Made by a program: the position numbers and the translations under genes. From positions 248,001 to 312,000 of the forward strand of contig JMRP01000001.1 of assembly GCA_000708525.1 (NCBI GenBank): a stretch of DNA of 64,000 bases. Direction: 5' to 3'. The notes beneath the pieces were generated by a model. The model had not been told where the DNA came from. It was given only the letters and a program-made list of their open reading frames with translations, and ran no database searches. This DNA comes from Cyanobium sp. CACIAM 14 (lineage in GTDB: Bacteria; Cyanobacteriota; Cyanobacteriia; PCC-6307; Cyanobiaceae). This document shows, in pieces, positions 20,073 to 30,127 of the stretch. The stretch's first letter is position 1. Each line of letters begins with the position of its first letter.

Positions 20073-21710
20073 ATGACGCGGGAGGAGAGGGAGAGTGACG
20101 CAGGCGGGATGGCGGCGGCCGCCGCCACCGCTGCCCTGGGGGGTCTGCTGCAGCGCATCGAGAGGCCGGTGGCCCTGGCTGATGGGCGGGGCGTGATCGT
20201 GGCGGCCAACGAGCTGTTCCGCCGCCGTGCGGGACAGGAGCTCGCAGAGCTGGGCGGCAGGACCATGCAGGAGCTCTGCGCCGCCGATGTGACCCCTCTG
20301 CTGAAGGGAACCGCGGCGGCGCTGAGCAGTGATCTGACGCCCCCCCGGGGGGATGGGAGTGGGATTCCTCTGTCCCTCAGCCGCCTGGAGGCATCCGCCG
20401 CCGGGGGGTCTCCTGCGGCCCCGGAACAGGCGTGGTTCCTGCTGGAACTCCTGGATCAGCGGGTCACCCTGGCCGATCTGGATGAACTGGTCGCCGCCCG
20501 CTGCGGCAATGGCGCCGTCCTGTTGCATCTGGAAGTGCTGCAGCTCGATCTGGTGCGCGGCCGGCTGGGAATCGCCGCCTGCGAGGCCCTGATCGAGGAG
20601 ATCGCCCATCGCCTGGAGGCGGCGCTGCCACCCCAGGGGTTCTTCACGCGTCACGGAGGTGACCGCCTGCTGGCTCTGGTGCCCGGGTCGCTGGAGATCG
20701 ATGCGGTGCGAGCCATGGCCGGCGAACTGCTCTCCTCCCTGGAGGCCCCCACCACGGTCCTCGAACACGTGATCGAGCCATCGCTGAACGTGGGCATCAG
20801 CCGTTGTCCCGAGGACGGCAGGGAGTTCGCCGCCCTGCTCGATGCCGCCACCCGGGCTCTGGAGGAGACCCATCGCCAGCCCTTTTCCAGCTGCTGCATC
20901 GCCGCACCGGTGGAGCGCTCCGTGCAGCTCCAGGAACTGCTGGCCCGCCCCCTGGCGATGGCGATCGAGCAGGAGCAGCTGGAGCTGGCCTACCAGCCGA
21001 TCATCGAGCTGGAGACCGGGCGGGTGGTGGCCGCCGAGGTGCTCTGCCGCTGGGACGATCCGGTGCTCGGCCGCCAGTCCCCCGCCGATTTCATCGACGT
21101 GGCGGAGGCCACCGCCCAGATCTCCTCCCTGGGGCGATGGGTGATGGAGCGGGCCTTCGAGGCCCTGCATCGCTGGGAGGACGCCGGCCTGGACCTGGAG
21201 CGGATCTGCGTCAACGTCTCCCCGCTCCAGGTCCAGGATCCCGCCTGGGGCAGCGACCTGTTGCTGGCTCTGGAGCGCCACCGGCTGACGCCGGATCGCA
21301 TCGTGCTGGAGCTCACCGAAGGCAGCATCCTGGAGATGTCAAGCCACGTGGCCAATCAGCTGCGGGATCTGAGACGGCAGGGGTTCCATCTGGCCATGGA
21401 CGACTTCGGCACCGGGTACTCCGGGCTGCAGCGACTCACCGAATTGCCGTTCAGCGAGGTCAAGATCGACCGCAGTCTCATCTCCGCCATCGATTACGAC
21501 CAGCTGCAGCAGGCCATGCTCAGCGCGGTGATCCGCCTCGGTGACAGCAACGGGATCAGGGTGGTCGTGGAGGGCGTGGAGCGCTCCCGTCAGCGTCAGA
21601 TGCTGCTCAGCCTTGGCTGTCGCCACGGTCAGGGGTATCAGCTGGCGGCGCCCCTCTCCGACCTGGAGCTGGAGGCCCTGCTCCAGAACCAGATCGCCCC
21701 GGCGGCCTGA
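20073..21710 (+). CDS. PAS-like / degenerate GGDEF / EAL domain protein (putative c-di-GMP phosphodiesterase)
   Basis: EAL residues EVLCRW, VNVSPLQ, ELTEGSI, MDDFGTGYSGL, VKIDRSLI, VVEGVE, HGQGYQLAAPL; GGDEF position reads HGGDRL. Confidence 0.9.
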   Translation: MTREERESDAGGMAAAAATAALGGLLQRIERPVALADGRGVIVAANELFRRRAGQELAELGGRTMQELCAADVTPLLKGTAAALSSDLTPPRGDGSGIPLSLSRLEASAAGGSPAAPEQAWFLLELLDQRVTLADLDELVAARCGNGAVLLHLEVLQLDLVRGRLGIAACEALIEEIAHRLEAALPPQGFFTRHGGDRLLALVPGSLEIDAVRAMAGELLSSLEAPTTVLEHVIEPSLNVGISRCPEDGREFAALLDAATRALEETHRQPFSSCCIAAPVERSVQLQELLARPLAMAIEQEQLELAYQPIIELETGRVVAAEVLCRWDDPVLGRQSPADFIDVAEATAQISSLGRWVMERAFEALHRWEDAGLDLERICVNVSPLQVQDPAWGSDLLLALERHRLTPDRIVLELTEGSILEMSSHVANQLRDLRRQGFHLAMDDFGTGYSGLQRLTELPFSEVKIDRSLISAIDYDQLQQAMLSAVIRLGDSNGIRVVVEGVERSRQRQMLLSLGCRHGQGYQLAAPLSDLELEALLQNQIAPAA

Positions 21711-21737
21711 GCACCGCTGGACATGGTCTGATTGGGA

Positions 21738-22232
21738 ATGGTCTGGATGGATCCCGGGCTGCTGTCGCTGGAGGTGGGGGACGGCCGGGCCGTGGCCGGG
21801 GTGTCCCGGGCGATCCAGCTGTCGGTGGCACCGGTGTTCCTGTTCACGGGCGTCACGGGCCTGCTGAGCCTGTTCACCTCGAGGCTCGCCAGGATCATCG
21901 ACCGCAGCCGTGTCATTCAGGAGGCCCTCGCCAACAGCCTGCACAAGGGGGAGAGTGACCGGCAGGAAGCGGAGCGCCTGGAGCAGGTCCTGGTGGTCCA
22001 GCGTCGCCGCACCTTTCTGATCAACCGCGCGATCCTGTCAGTCACCCTGACCGCCCTGCTGGTGGCCGCGGTGGTGGCGGTGCTGTTCATCAGCGCCGTG
22101 GCGGCCCTGGACGTCGCCACGATCGTGGTGCCACTGTTCGTGGCGGCCATGGGGGCCATGATCGTCGGTCTGCTGCTCTTTCTGCTGGAGGTGCAGCTCG
22201 CCATCCGTCAGAACCCACGTCGCTACTACTGA
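21738..22232 (+). CDS. DUF2721 family membrane protein
   Basis: APVFLFTGVTGLLSLFTSRLARIIDRSR...RRTFLINRAILSVTLTALLVAAVVAVLFI. Confidence 0.85.
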   Translation: MVWMDPGLLSLEVGDGRAVAGVSRAIQLSVAPVFLFTGVTGLLSLFTSRLARIIDRSRVIQEALANSLHKGESDRQEAERLEQVLVVQRRRTFLINRAILSVTLTALLVAAVVAVLFISAVAALDVATIVVPLFVAAMGAMIVGLLLFLLEVQLAIRQNPRRYY

Positions 22233-22279
22233 GCGGCGCCGCTCCGGGGAACCCTGGATCAGTCGCAGGCGGACGTGCC

Positions 22280-22645
22280 ATGCCCCGCAGTCCGGCCCAG
22301 CGTCAGGGAGCCTGGGCGGAGCAGCGGGTGCTGCGGTTGCTGCGGCTTCGTGGCTGGCGGCTGCTCGACCGCAACTGGCGCTGCCCCTGGGGGGAACTCG
22401 ATCTGGTCCTGCACAAGCCGGGGCGCCTGCTGCTGGTGGAAGTCAAGGGACGTCGGCGCGGCAGCCGGGACGGCTGGGGGGCGGCCGCCCTGCGTGGCCC
22501 CAAGCGACGCTGTCTGGAGCGAGCCTGGGCCTGCTGGTTGGCGGCCCATCCCTGCTGGGAACGCACACCGGTGGAGCAGGTGGCCGCCCTGGTGCCGCTT
22601 CCGCCGTCCACAGTCCCCGTTCGCTGGTTCCGTCTCGGGAACTGA
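22280..22645 (+). CDS. YraN/UPF0102 family endonuclease-like protein
   Basis: QGAWAEQRVLRLLRLRGWRLLDRNWRCPWGELDLVLHKPGRLLLVEVKGRR. Confidence 0.92.
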   Translation: MPRSPAQRQGAWAEQRVLRLLRLRGWRLLDRNWRCPWGELDLVLHKPGRLLLVEVKGRRRGSRDGWGAAALRGPKRRCLERAWACWLAAHPCWERTPVEQVAALVPLPPSTVPVRWFRLGN

Positions 22646-22662
22646 ATGGCTCCCTGTCCGGC

Positions 22663-22941
22663 TCAGGGCTGGCCGGCGGCCGGAGCCGGGGGTGCCGTCG
22701 TGAAGAAGACGGTGCAGCGGTAGCGGGTGGTGGTCCGCACCTCCAGGTCCTCGCAGACCGTCCGGGTCACCGTGGCTCCCTTCGGCACCTGGCTCAAGGC
22801 CTGCTGCCGGGTGGCCTGCCGATCGAAGATCGATTCGGCCGTGACGCTGCCGGCACGGGCGGGAGCGGGCAGTAGGGCGAAGGGGGCGACCACCACCGCG
22901 GTGGTGAGCAAGGCGCTGGCCAGCAGGGAGGCAGGTGCCAT
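22663..22941 (-). CDS. small secreted hypothetical protein
   Basis: MAPASLLASALLTTAVVVAPFALLPAPARAGSVTAESIFDRQATRQQALSQVPKGATVTRTVCEDLEVRTTTRYRCTVFF: signal peptide plus two Cys; internal start of ORF 22663..23346. Confidence 0.6.
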   Translation of the reverse strand: MAPASLLASALLTTAVVVAPFALLPAPARAGSVTAESIFDRQATRQQALSQVPKGATVTRTVCEDLEVRTTTRYRCTVFFTTAPPAPAAGQP

Positions 22942-23017
22942 GGCTTGGCAGAAGCACTGCCCTATCCCTAGCCAGGCCTGTCGGCCCTGCAATCTGGGAG
23001 GACCTGACGGCACCGCC

Positions 23018-23902
23018 ATGACCTTCAGCGGCCACCGGGCCCGCAAGCGCTTCGGCCAGCACTGGCTCCGGGATCCGCAGGTTCTGGACCGGATCGTGGC
23101 GGCCGCCGAGCTGCGGGCGAGCGACCATGTGCTGGAGGTGGGCCCCGGACGGGGCGCTCTCACCGAACGTCTGCTGGCCACGCCGGCAGCGTCGCTGCTG
23201 GCGGTGGAGCTCGACCGGGATCTGGTGGCCGGCCTGCGGCAGCGCTTCGGCCATGACCCGCGATTCCGGTTGATCCAGGGGGATGTGCTGGAGCTGGCGC
23301 TGCCCTGCCCTGGCCATCCCATCCCCACCAAGGTGGTGGCCAACATCCCTTACAACATCACCGGCCCGCTGCTCGAGCGGCTGGTGGGACGTCTGGGCCG
23401 GCCGGCACCCTGCCGCTTCGAGCGGCTTGTGCTGCTGGTGCAGCAGGAGGTGGCTCAGAGGATCCGTGCCCGGCCCGGCAGCAGCTCCTTCTCGGCTCTC
23501 AGCGTGAGGATGCAGCTGCTGGCGCGCTGCAGCGGTGTCTGTGTGGTGCCCCCCCGCAGTTTCTCGCCACCGCCGAAGGTCACCTCGGAGGTGATCCTGA
23601 TCGAGCCCCGCCCCAAAGGGGAGGTGCCGGAGCTCGGCCTGGCCCTGGCGGTGGAGCGTCTGCTGAAGCGCTGCTTCGCCGCCCGGCGCAAGATGCTGCG
23701 CAGCAGCCTGGCGGGTCTGCTGCCTGCCGAGGGCCTGCAGCGCCTCGCCGAGCACGCCGGCATCGATCTCGGCCTCAGGCCCCAGGACCTGCCGCCGGAG
23801 CGTTGGATCGCTCTCGCCGCGACGCTGGACGAGGCGCAGGGCGATGGTTCCTGCGCGGGTCTCCCCCCCACGGCAAACGGCAGCGGTGCGGAGTCGCGGT
23901 GA
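23018..23902 (+). CDS. rsmA: 16S rRNA dimethyladenosine transferase (RsmA/KsgA)
   Basis: RKRFGQHWLRDPQVLDRIV...VLEVGPGRGALTERLL...VVANIPYNITGPLLERL. Confidence 0.95.
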   Translation: MTFSGHRARKRFGQHWLRDPQVLDRIVAAAELRASDHVLEVGPGRGALTERLLATPAASLLAVELDRDLVAGLRQRFGHDPRFRLIQGDVLELALPCPGHPIPTKVVANIPYNITGPLLERLVGRLGRPAPCRFERLVLLVQQEVAQRIRARPGSSSFSALSVRMQLLARCSGVCVVPPRSFSPPPKVTSEVILIEPRPKGEVPELGLALAVERLLKRCFAARRKMLRSSLAGLLPAEGLQRLAEHAGIDLGLRPQDLPPERWIALAATLDEAQGDGSCAGLPPTANGSGAESR

Positions 23903-23973
23903 GCGCGTGGGCTTGAATCGAGCCCGCGGGATGCCTGCCAGGCCCTTTCCACCCAGGCCCTTCCACCCCCTTC

Positions 23974-24912
23974 ATGAGCGCTCTGTCCATTTCGGCCCCC
24001 GCCAAGATCAACCTGCACCTCGAGGTGCTGGGCCTTCGCCCGGACGGCTATCACGAACTGGCGATGGTGATGCAGAGCATCGATCTCCACGACAGCCTGG
24101 AGTTCCAGCCCACCGCCGACGCCTCGATCCGCCTGCACAGCGACGGCCCGGAGCTGCCCACGGACGGCTCCAACCTGATCGTGAAGGCGGCGGAACTGCT
24201 CAGGAGCCGGGTGGGGCTGCCGGAACTGGGAGCCAGCTGTCGCCTCCACAAGCGCATCCCCATCGGCGCGGGTCTGGCGGGCGGTTCGAGCGATGGTGCC
24301 GCGACCCTGGTGGGGCTCGATGCCCTCTGGGGGCTGGGCCTGGGCAAGCGGCGGCTGCAGGCGCTGGCAGCCGAGCTGGGATCCGACGTGCCCTTCTGTC
24401 TCGAGGGCGGCACCCAGCTGTGCTTCGGCCGCGGGGAGCGTCTGGAGCCGGTGGAGCAGGCGCTTGCGGGAGAGCGGGCGGCGCTGCTGCTCAAGCATCC
24501 CGACGCCAGCGTGTCCACCCCCTGGGCCTACGGCCGCTGCCGGGAGCTGCGCTCCGACTACTACCTCGACAACGAGGAGGATTTCGAAGGGCGTCGCCAG
24601 CAGCTGCGCCAGGGGCCTCTGCTGGCGGCTCTGGCCGGGACAGGCCCGCTGCCGCCCCTGCGCAACGATCTGCAGGCGGTGGTGGCGCCCGAGGTGGAGA
24701 GCGTGCGCACGGGGCTGGAGCTGCTGCGCCGCCAGCCGGGGACCCTGGCCGTCGCCATGAGCGGATCGGGCCCCAGCCTCTTTGCCCTCTACCCCGATCT
24801 GGCGTCGGCCGAGGTGGCCCGGACGGGGCTTGCAGGCACGCTCGAGGCCCTCGGCTTCGAGGCGTGGTGCTGCCGCTGCGGCGGATCCGGTGTCAGCCTG
24901 GTGACGGCGTGA
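23974..24912 (+). CDS. ispE: 4-diphosphocytidyl-2-C-methyl-D-erythritol kinase
   Basis: [32 protein letters not shown]...[21 protein letters not shown]...[12 protein letters not shown]. Confidence 0.97.
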   Translation: MSALSISAPAKINLHLEVLGLRPDGYHELAMVMQSIDLHDSLEFQPTADASIRLHSDGPELPTDGSNLIVKAAELLRSRVGLPELGASCRLHKRIPIGAGLAGGSSDGAATLVGLDALWGLGLGKRRLQALAAELGSDVPFCLEGGTQLCFGRGERLEPVEQALAGERAALLLKHPDASVSTPWAYGRCRELRSDYYLDNEEDFEGRRQQLRQGPLLAALAGTGPLPPLRNDLQAVVAPEVESVRTGLELLRRQPGTLAVAMSGSGPSLFALYPDLASAEVARTGLAGTLEALGFEAWCCRCGGSGVSLVTA

Positions 24913-24931
24913 TCCCTGCCATCAACCCGCC

Positions 24932-25234
24932 ATGACCGACGAGAGTCCTGCCGCCCCACCCCGCAAGGGACCGCTCAGCTTCCTCTCCGGGGCCCTCACC
25001 AGCGGCCTGCTGGCCTGGCTCTGCCTGGGTCTGAGCCAACGGGTGGTGGGCTGGTACGTGACCCACCCTCCCCAGTTCGATTCGCCCTTCGCCCAGAGCA
25101 TCGCCACGGCGATGAAGACTCTGCTGGTGGGGATGTGCTTCCTGGCCACCTTCAGCTTCGCCTTCATCGGCCTGGGGCTGCTGCTGGTGTTCGTCCGCAG
25201 TCTGTGGCCGGCCGGGGCTGACTCCGCTTCCTAG
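24932..25234 (+). CDS. DUF3082-type cyanobacterial membrane protein
   Basis: LSGALTSGLLAWLCLGLSQRVVGWYVTHPPQFDSPFAQSIATAMKTLLVGMCFLATFSFAFIGLGLLLVFVR. Confidence 0.8.
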   Translation: MTDESPAAPPRKGPLSFLSGALTSGLLAWLCLGLSQRVVGWYVTHPPQFDSPFAQSIATAMKTLLVGMCFLATFSFAFIGLGLLLVFVRSLWPAGADSAS

Positions 25235-25262
25235 GCTGCCTCCGCGTCCCGCCCCGCCCCCC

Positions 25263-25358
25263 ATGACCCCCCACGACCTGGGACTGCTGGTGGTCCTGCT
25301 GCTGCCCGGCATGCTGCTCTCGGTCCTGTTGCTGAGCACCTTCGCCGCCGGCGGCTGA
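25263..25358 (+). CDS. candidate 31-aa single-TM small protein
   Basis: ATG..TGA translated by hand: [31 protein letters not shown]; below the ORF-track length cutoff; fills the gap before pdhB. Confidence 0.5.
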   Translation: MTPHDLGLLVVLLLPGMLLSVLLLSTFAAGG

Positions 25359-25389
25359 GATAGGTTGGCCGCGCAAAGGCCCCTTCTCC

Positions 25390-26373
25390 GTGGCTGAAAC
25401 ACTCCTGTTCAACGCCCTCCGCGAAGCCATCGACGAGGAGATGGCCCGAGACCCTCACGTCTGCGTCATGGGCGAGGACGTGGGGCACTACGGCGGCTCC
25501 TACAAGGTCACAAAGGATCTCTACGAGAAGTACGGCGAACTGCGGGTGCTCGACACGCCCATTGCCGAGAACAGCTTCACCGGGATGGCCGTCGGGGCCG
25601 CCATGACCGGTCTGAGGCCGATCGTGGAAGGCATGAACATGGGTTTCCTGCTGCTCGCCTTCAATCAGATCTCCAACAACATGGGGATGCTGCGTTACAC
25701 CAGTGGGGGCAACTACACCATCCCGGCCGTGGTGCGTGGGCCCGGCGGTGTGGGCCGCCAGCTCGGGGCGGAGCACAGCCAGCGCCTCGAGGCCTATTTC
25801 CATGCCGTTCCCGGCATCAAGATCGTGGCCGTGAGCACCCCCACGAATGCCAAGGGCCTGATGAAGGCGGCCATCCGCGACAACAACCCCGTGCTCTTCT
25901 TCGAGCATGTGCTCCTCTACAACCTGAGTGAAGACATCCCCGAAGGGGACTACATCTGCGCCCTCGATCAGGCGGAGGTGGTTCGTGAAGGCAAGGACGT
26001 GACGATCCTCACCTATTCACGCATGCGTCACCACTGCCTCAAGGCGGTGCAGCAGCTGGAAGCCCAGGGGGTGGACGTGGAACTGATCGATCTGATCAGC
26101 CTCAAGCCGTTCGACATGGACACCATCGCCCGCTCGATCCGCAAGACCCACAAGGTCATGGTGGTGGAGGAGTGCATGAAGACCGGGGGCATCGGCGCCG
26201 AACTGATCGCCCTGATCACCGAGCACTGTTTCGACGATCTCGACGCCCGGCCGCTGCGTCTCTCCTCCCAGGACATTCCGACGCCCTACAACGGCAACCT
26301 GGAGAACCTGACCATCATTCAGCCCCACCAGATCGTCGCAGCGGCGTGCGACCTGAAGGCGGGCCACAGCTGA
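25390..26373 (+). CDS. pdhB: pyruvate dehydrogenase E1 component beta subunit
   Basis: [81 protein letters not shown] start. Confidence 0.96.
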   Translation: MAETLLFNALREAIDEEMARDPHVCVMGEDVGHYGGSYKVTKDLYEKYGELRVLDTPIAENSFTGMAVGAAMTGLRPIVEGMNMGFLLLAFNQISNNMGMLRYTSGGNYTIPAVVRGPGGVGRQLGAEHSQRLEAYFHAVPGIKIVAVSTPTNAKGLMKAAIRDNNPVLFFEHVLLYNLSEDIPEGDYICALDQAEVVREGKDVTILTYSRMRHHCLKAVQQLEAQGVDVELIDLISLKPFDMDTIARSIRKTHKVMVVEECMKTGGIGAELIALITEHCFDDLDARPLRLSSQDIPTPYNGNLENLTIIQPHQIVAAACDLKAGHS

Positions 26374-26374
26374 G

Positions 26375-27898
26375 ATGGGACGTCAACAGGGCTGGTTCGC
26401 CCTCATCCTCGCTCTCACCATCGCCTCCGGAGCCCTGCTGGCCAGCTTCGGGCTTCAGCTCGGTCTCGATCTCCGCGGCGGCAGCCAGCTCACCCTTCAG
26501 GTGATGCCCGCCGGCGCCATCACCCGCGTGGACCGCGAGCAGCTCGAGGCCGTCAAGGACGTGCTGGAACGGCGCATCAACGGCCTCGGCGTCGCCGAGT
26601 CCACGCTCCAGGCCGTCGGCAACGACCAGCTGGTGCTGCAACTTCCCGGCGAGCAGGATCCCACCCAGGCCGCCCGGGTGCTCGGCAGCACGGCCCTGCT
26701 GGAGTTCCGCGCCCAGAAGCCCGGCACGGAAGCGGAGATGAAGGGACTGCTGGCACTCAAACGCCAGGCGGAGGCGGTGCTCCGGTCGAAACGGCCGCCC
26801 ATCGGGGCCAGCCCCAACGCTCCTGCCCGGCCTCCCGTCCCCGAGCTCTCCTCGAAGGATCTGGCCAGGGCCCTCGCCTCCCTCGGCGTCGACGTGCCCG
26901 CCGGAAGCGGCGAGACCGACCAGATCGACCTGCTGCTGAAGGAGGCCAACCGCCGGATCCTCAGGCTCTACGGCCCTCCACTGATCACCGGCAAGGACCT
27001 CACCAGCGCCGGCCGCCAGCAGCAGCCCACCGGCGAAGGCTGGGATGTGACGCTGGGCTTCAACAGGGAAGGGGGAGAGAAGTTCGCCGCCCTGACCCAG
27101 TCGATCGCCGGGACAGGACGGGTCCTGGGCATCGTGCTCGATGGACGCTCGATCAGTGAAGCCAGCGTGGGCGAGCAGTTCAAGGTGGCCGGCATCACCG
27201 GGGGAGCGGCCTCGATCACCGGCAACTTCACCGCCGAGGAAGCCCGTGATCTGGAGGTGCAGCTGCGGGGGGGATCCCTGCCCCTGCCGGTCAAGATCGT
27301 CGAGGTGCGCACCGTCGGTCCGTCCCTCGGGGCCGAGAACATCCGCTCCAGCCTGGCGGCCGGTCTTGCGGGCCTGGCCCTGGTGGCGGTGTTCATGGTG
27401 ATGGTCTACCGCCTGCCCGGGTTCGTGGCGGTGCTGGCCCTGAGCCTCTATGCCCTCTACAACCTCGCCGTCTATGCCCTGATCCCGGTGACCCTCACCC
27501 TGCCGGGGATCGCCGGTTTCATCCTCTCCATCGGGATGGCCGTGGACGCCAACGTGCTGATCTTCGAGCGGGTCAAGGAGGAGCTGCGCGCCGGCAACAC
27601 CCTGATCCGCTCGATCGACACCGGCTTCTCCCTGGCCTTCTCCTCCATCCTCGACGGCCACGTCACCGGACTGATCAGCTGTGCCGCCCTGTTCTTCCTC
27701 GGCACCGGCCTGGTCAAGGGATTCGCCGTCACCCTGGCGATCGGTCTGCTGCTCAGCCTCTTCACCGCCCTCACCTGCACGCGCACCCTGCTGAGGCTGC
27801 TGATGAGCTACCCGGCCCTGCGCCGCCCCACCTACTTCCTCCCGGCCCGCGAGCTGCCCCCGGCCAAACCGATGGACGCCACTCCGGGTGTGGCCTGA
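26375..27898 (+). CDS. secD: protein translocase subunit SecD
   Basis: GLQLGLDLRGGSQLTLQV; FNREGGEKFAALT; SIGMAVDANVLIFERVKEELR. Confidence 0.97.
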   Translation: MGRQQGWFALILALTIASGALLASFGLQLGLDLRGGSQLTLQVMPAGAITRVDREQLEAVKDVLERRINGLGVAESTLQAVGNDQLVLQLPGEQDPTQAARVLGSTALLEFRAQKPGTEAEMKGLLALKRQAEAVLRSKRPPIGASPNAPARPPVPELSSKDLARALASLGVDVPAGSGETDQIDLLLKEANRRILRLYGPPLITGKDLTSAGRQQQPTGEGWDVTLGFNREGGEKFAALTQSIAGTGRVLGIVLDGRSISEASVGEQFKVAGITGGAASITGNFTAEEARDLEVQLRGGSLPLPVKIVEVRTVGPSLGAENIRSSLAAGLAGLALVAVFMVMVYRLPGFVAVLALSLYALYNLAVYALIPVTLTLPGIAGFILSIGMAVDANVLIFERVKEELRAGNTLIRSIDTGFSLAFSSILDGHVTGLISCAALFFLGTGLVKGFAVTLAIGLLLSLFTALTCTRTLLRLLMSYPALRRPTYFLPARELPPAKPMDATPGVA

Positions 27899-28861
27899 AT
27901 GCCCTCCATGACCTCCCCTCCTTCCCCCCGCTTCCGCATCAACCGCCACCGCCGCCTGGCCTGGCTCGGTTCCCTGCTGGCCTGTGGTCTCAGCGTGCTG
28001 GGCATGGCGCTGTGCTGGCTCAATCCCTCGATCCAGGCGCCGCTGCGGCCGGGCCTCGACTTCACCGGCGGCACCCAGGTGCAGGTGGAGCGGGCCTGTG
28101 CTCCCTGTACGCCCGTCACCGCACCGGAGATCCGCCAGAGCCTCTCCCGGCTGACCCTGCCGGTCGCCGCTGGAGAGACCGCCCCGAACCTCGGCAGCGC
28201 CTCGGTTCAGGTGCTCGACGGCGGCCGCTCCCTGCTGCTGCGCCTGCCGGCCCTCGATGCCGACCAGAGCGCCGCCCTGGTAAAGGCGCTCTCCGCTTCC
28301 TTCGGCCCCCTGAGCAGCAGCGGCACCTCCGTGAACACCATCGGGCCCACCCTCGGCTCCCGGCTGCTCCAGGGGAGCCTGATCTCCCTGCTGGTCAGCT
28401 TCGCCGGGATCGCCGCCTACATCACCTTCAGCTACAGCGGCATCTTTGCCTTCCTGGCTCTCCTCTGCCTGGCCCACGACGTGCTGATCACCTGCGGGCT
28501 GTTCGCCTGGCTGGGGCTGCTGCAGGGCATCGAAGTGGATTCCCTCTTCGCGGTCTCCCTCATCACCGTGGCCGGCTATTCGGTCACCGACACCGTCGTG
28601 GTGTACGACCGGATCCGCGAGCAGCGCCGCACCCTGGCGGACCTGCCCCTGGTGGATCAGGTGGATGTGGCGGTCGACGCCACCCTGACCCGCTCGATCT
28701 ACACCTCCCTGACCACCCTGCTGCCGCTGGTGGCCCTGATCTTCTTCGGTGGCAGCACCCTGTTCTGGTTCGCCGTGGCCCTCACGGTGGGCATCGCGGT
28801 CGGAAGCTGGTCGAGCATCGGACTGGCCCCCACGCTGCTGCCGGTGCTCTCGAAGCGATGA
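27899..28861 (+). CDS. secF: protein translocase subunit SecF
   Basis: PGLDFTGGTQVQVE; TVAGYSVTDTVVVYDRIREQRR; directly follows the secD stop. Confidence 0.96.
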   Translation: MPSMTSPPSPRFRINRHRRLAWLGSLLACGLSVLGMALCWLNPSIQAPLRPGLDFTGGTQVQVERACAPCTPVTAPEIRQSLSRLTLPVAAGETAPNLGSASVQVLDGGRSLLLRLPALDADQSAALVKALSASFGPLSSSGTSVNTIGPTLGSRLLQGSLISLLVSFAGIAAYITFSYSGIFAFLALLCLAHDVLITCGLFAWLGLLQGIEVDSLFAVSLITVAGYSVTDTVVVYDRIREQRRTLADLPLVDQVDVAVDATLTRSIYTSLTTLLPLVALIFFGGSTLFWFAVALTVGIAVGSWSSIGLAPTLLPVLSKR

Positions 28862-29082
28862 CCGTCTCCGAACGCGCTGATCGGGACCGTCGCAGCTGGC
28901 CCCTGCTGCCCCCGCTGCTGTTGGTGCTGGCTCTGATCGACCTGCGGGTGGAGCTGATCCTGCTCTGGGACCATGTCACCCTGACGGCGCTCACCTCCGC
29001 GGTCCGCTCCCATCTTCTGGCCGTGGTGGTGCTGCTGGCCCAACCTTCCCTCTGGCGCCACTACCGCCGCTCCGGCGGCTGA
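28858..29082 (+). CDS. small membrane protein, translationally coupled to secF
   Basis: ATGA overlap with the secF stop; MTVSERADRDRRSWPLLPPLLLVLALIDLRVELILLWDHVTLTALTSAVRSHLLAVVVLLAQPSLWRHYRR; internal start of ORF 28012..29082. Confidence 0.65.
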   Translation: MTVSERADRDRRSWPLLPPLLLVLALIDLRVELILLWDHVTLTALTSAVRSHLLAVVVLLAQPSLWRHYRRSGG

Positions 29083-29119
29083 CGCAGCCTCTGACGCCGA
29101 CACCCGGGACGGCAGCCAC

Positions 29120-30127
29120 TCAGGTGAGATCCCAGCGGTCCATCACATCGCGCACCAGCACTTCCTCGCAGGCCACCTGCAGCACCACCACCAGTGGCAG
29201 GGCCAGCAGCAGGCCTGGCAGGCCCAGCAGGGCACCGAGGCTCAGCTGGGCCATCAGGGCCACCGTGGGCAGCAGGTTGACGGTGCGGCGCAGCAGCAGG
29301 GGAGTGAGCAGGAAGGCCTCCCCGTTCTGAAGGAGCAGACGCAGCACGAGCACCTGCACCACCTTGGCTGGGGAGATCAGCAGGGCCACGGCCAGTGGAA
29401 GCAGGGTGGCGGCCGTGGGTCCGATGGTGGGCACGAAGGTGAGAAGACCGCAGACCAGGCCGCTCAGCAGCGCCAGGGGCACTTTTAGCAGGGCCAGACC
29501 GGCCCAGGTGGTGAGGAAGACGACGGTGGCGGAGATGGTCATGCCGGCCAGCCATCCGCCCAGGGCCGAACGGCATTCCCCCAGGAGCAGTTCCATGCGC
29601 CGCCGGTAGAAGCGGGGGGTGGCGGCGATGACCAGGCGTTGGTGGCTCACCGGATCGAGAGCCATCAGGATCGCCAGCAGCAGCATCAGCAGCAGCTGGA
29701 CGGTGCTGTTGGCCGCCCCCCCGGCCACCCCCAGCAGCTGACTGCCCAGGGGCTGCAGCCGCTCCCAGAGCGAGCCCTCCGCCAGCTGACGCTCCAGATC
29801 CCGCAGCAGGGGGGCCTTGGGCACCAGCCCCCCGAGCCGTTGCAGCAACTCGGGGATCAGCTGGCTGAACTGGCTGATCTGAACCATGACCTCCGGCAGC
29901 AGCAGATTGCCGAGGAACCAGCCGATCACCAGCACCGCCAGGAGCACCAGCGACAGGGCCGCCCCCCGGTTCAGGGGGGTCAGGCGGCGCAGGAGGCTGG
30001 TGGGCACATCGAGAGCCACGGCGAGCACCACGGCGCCGAAGAGGATCAGCAGCACCCAGCGCAGTTCCCAGAGCAAGAGGACCAGCGCCACCAGGGCCAG
30101 GGCCCCGAACAGGGTGCGTGCCTTCAT
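29120..30127 (-). CDS. AI-2E family (PerM/UPF0118) transporter
   Basis: Multi-TM protein; LLTFVPTIGPTAATLLPLAVALL; QNGEAFLLTPLLLRRTVNLLPTVAL. Confidence 0.9.
   Translation of the reverse strand: MKARTLFGALALVALVLLLWELRWVLLILFGAVVLAVALDVPTSLLRRLTPLNRGAALSLVLLAVLVIGWFLGNLLLPEVMVQISQFSQLIPELLQRLGGLVPKAPLLRDLERQLAEGSLWERLQPLGSQLLGVAGGAANSTVQLLLMLLLAILMALDPVSHQRLVIAATPRFYRRRMELLLGECRSALGGWLAGMTISATVVFLTTWAGLALLKVPLALLSGLVCGLLTFVPTIGPTAATLLPLAVALLISPAKVVQVLVLRLLLQNGEAFLLTPLLLRRTVNLLPTVALMAQLSLGALLGLPGLLLALPLVVVLQVACEEVLVRDVMDRWDLT

Noticed and set aside
20338-20352. CCCCCCGGGGGG perfect palindrome
   Set aside because: Lies inside the EAL-protein coding frame in a GC-rich gene; no regulatory context.
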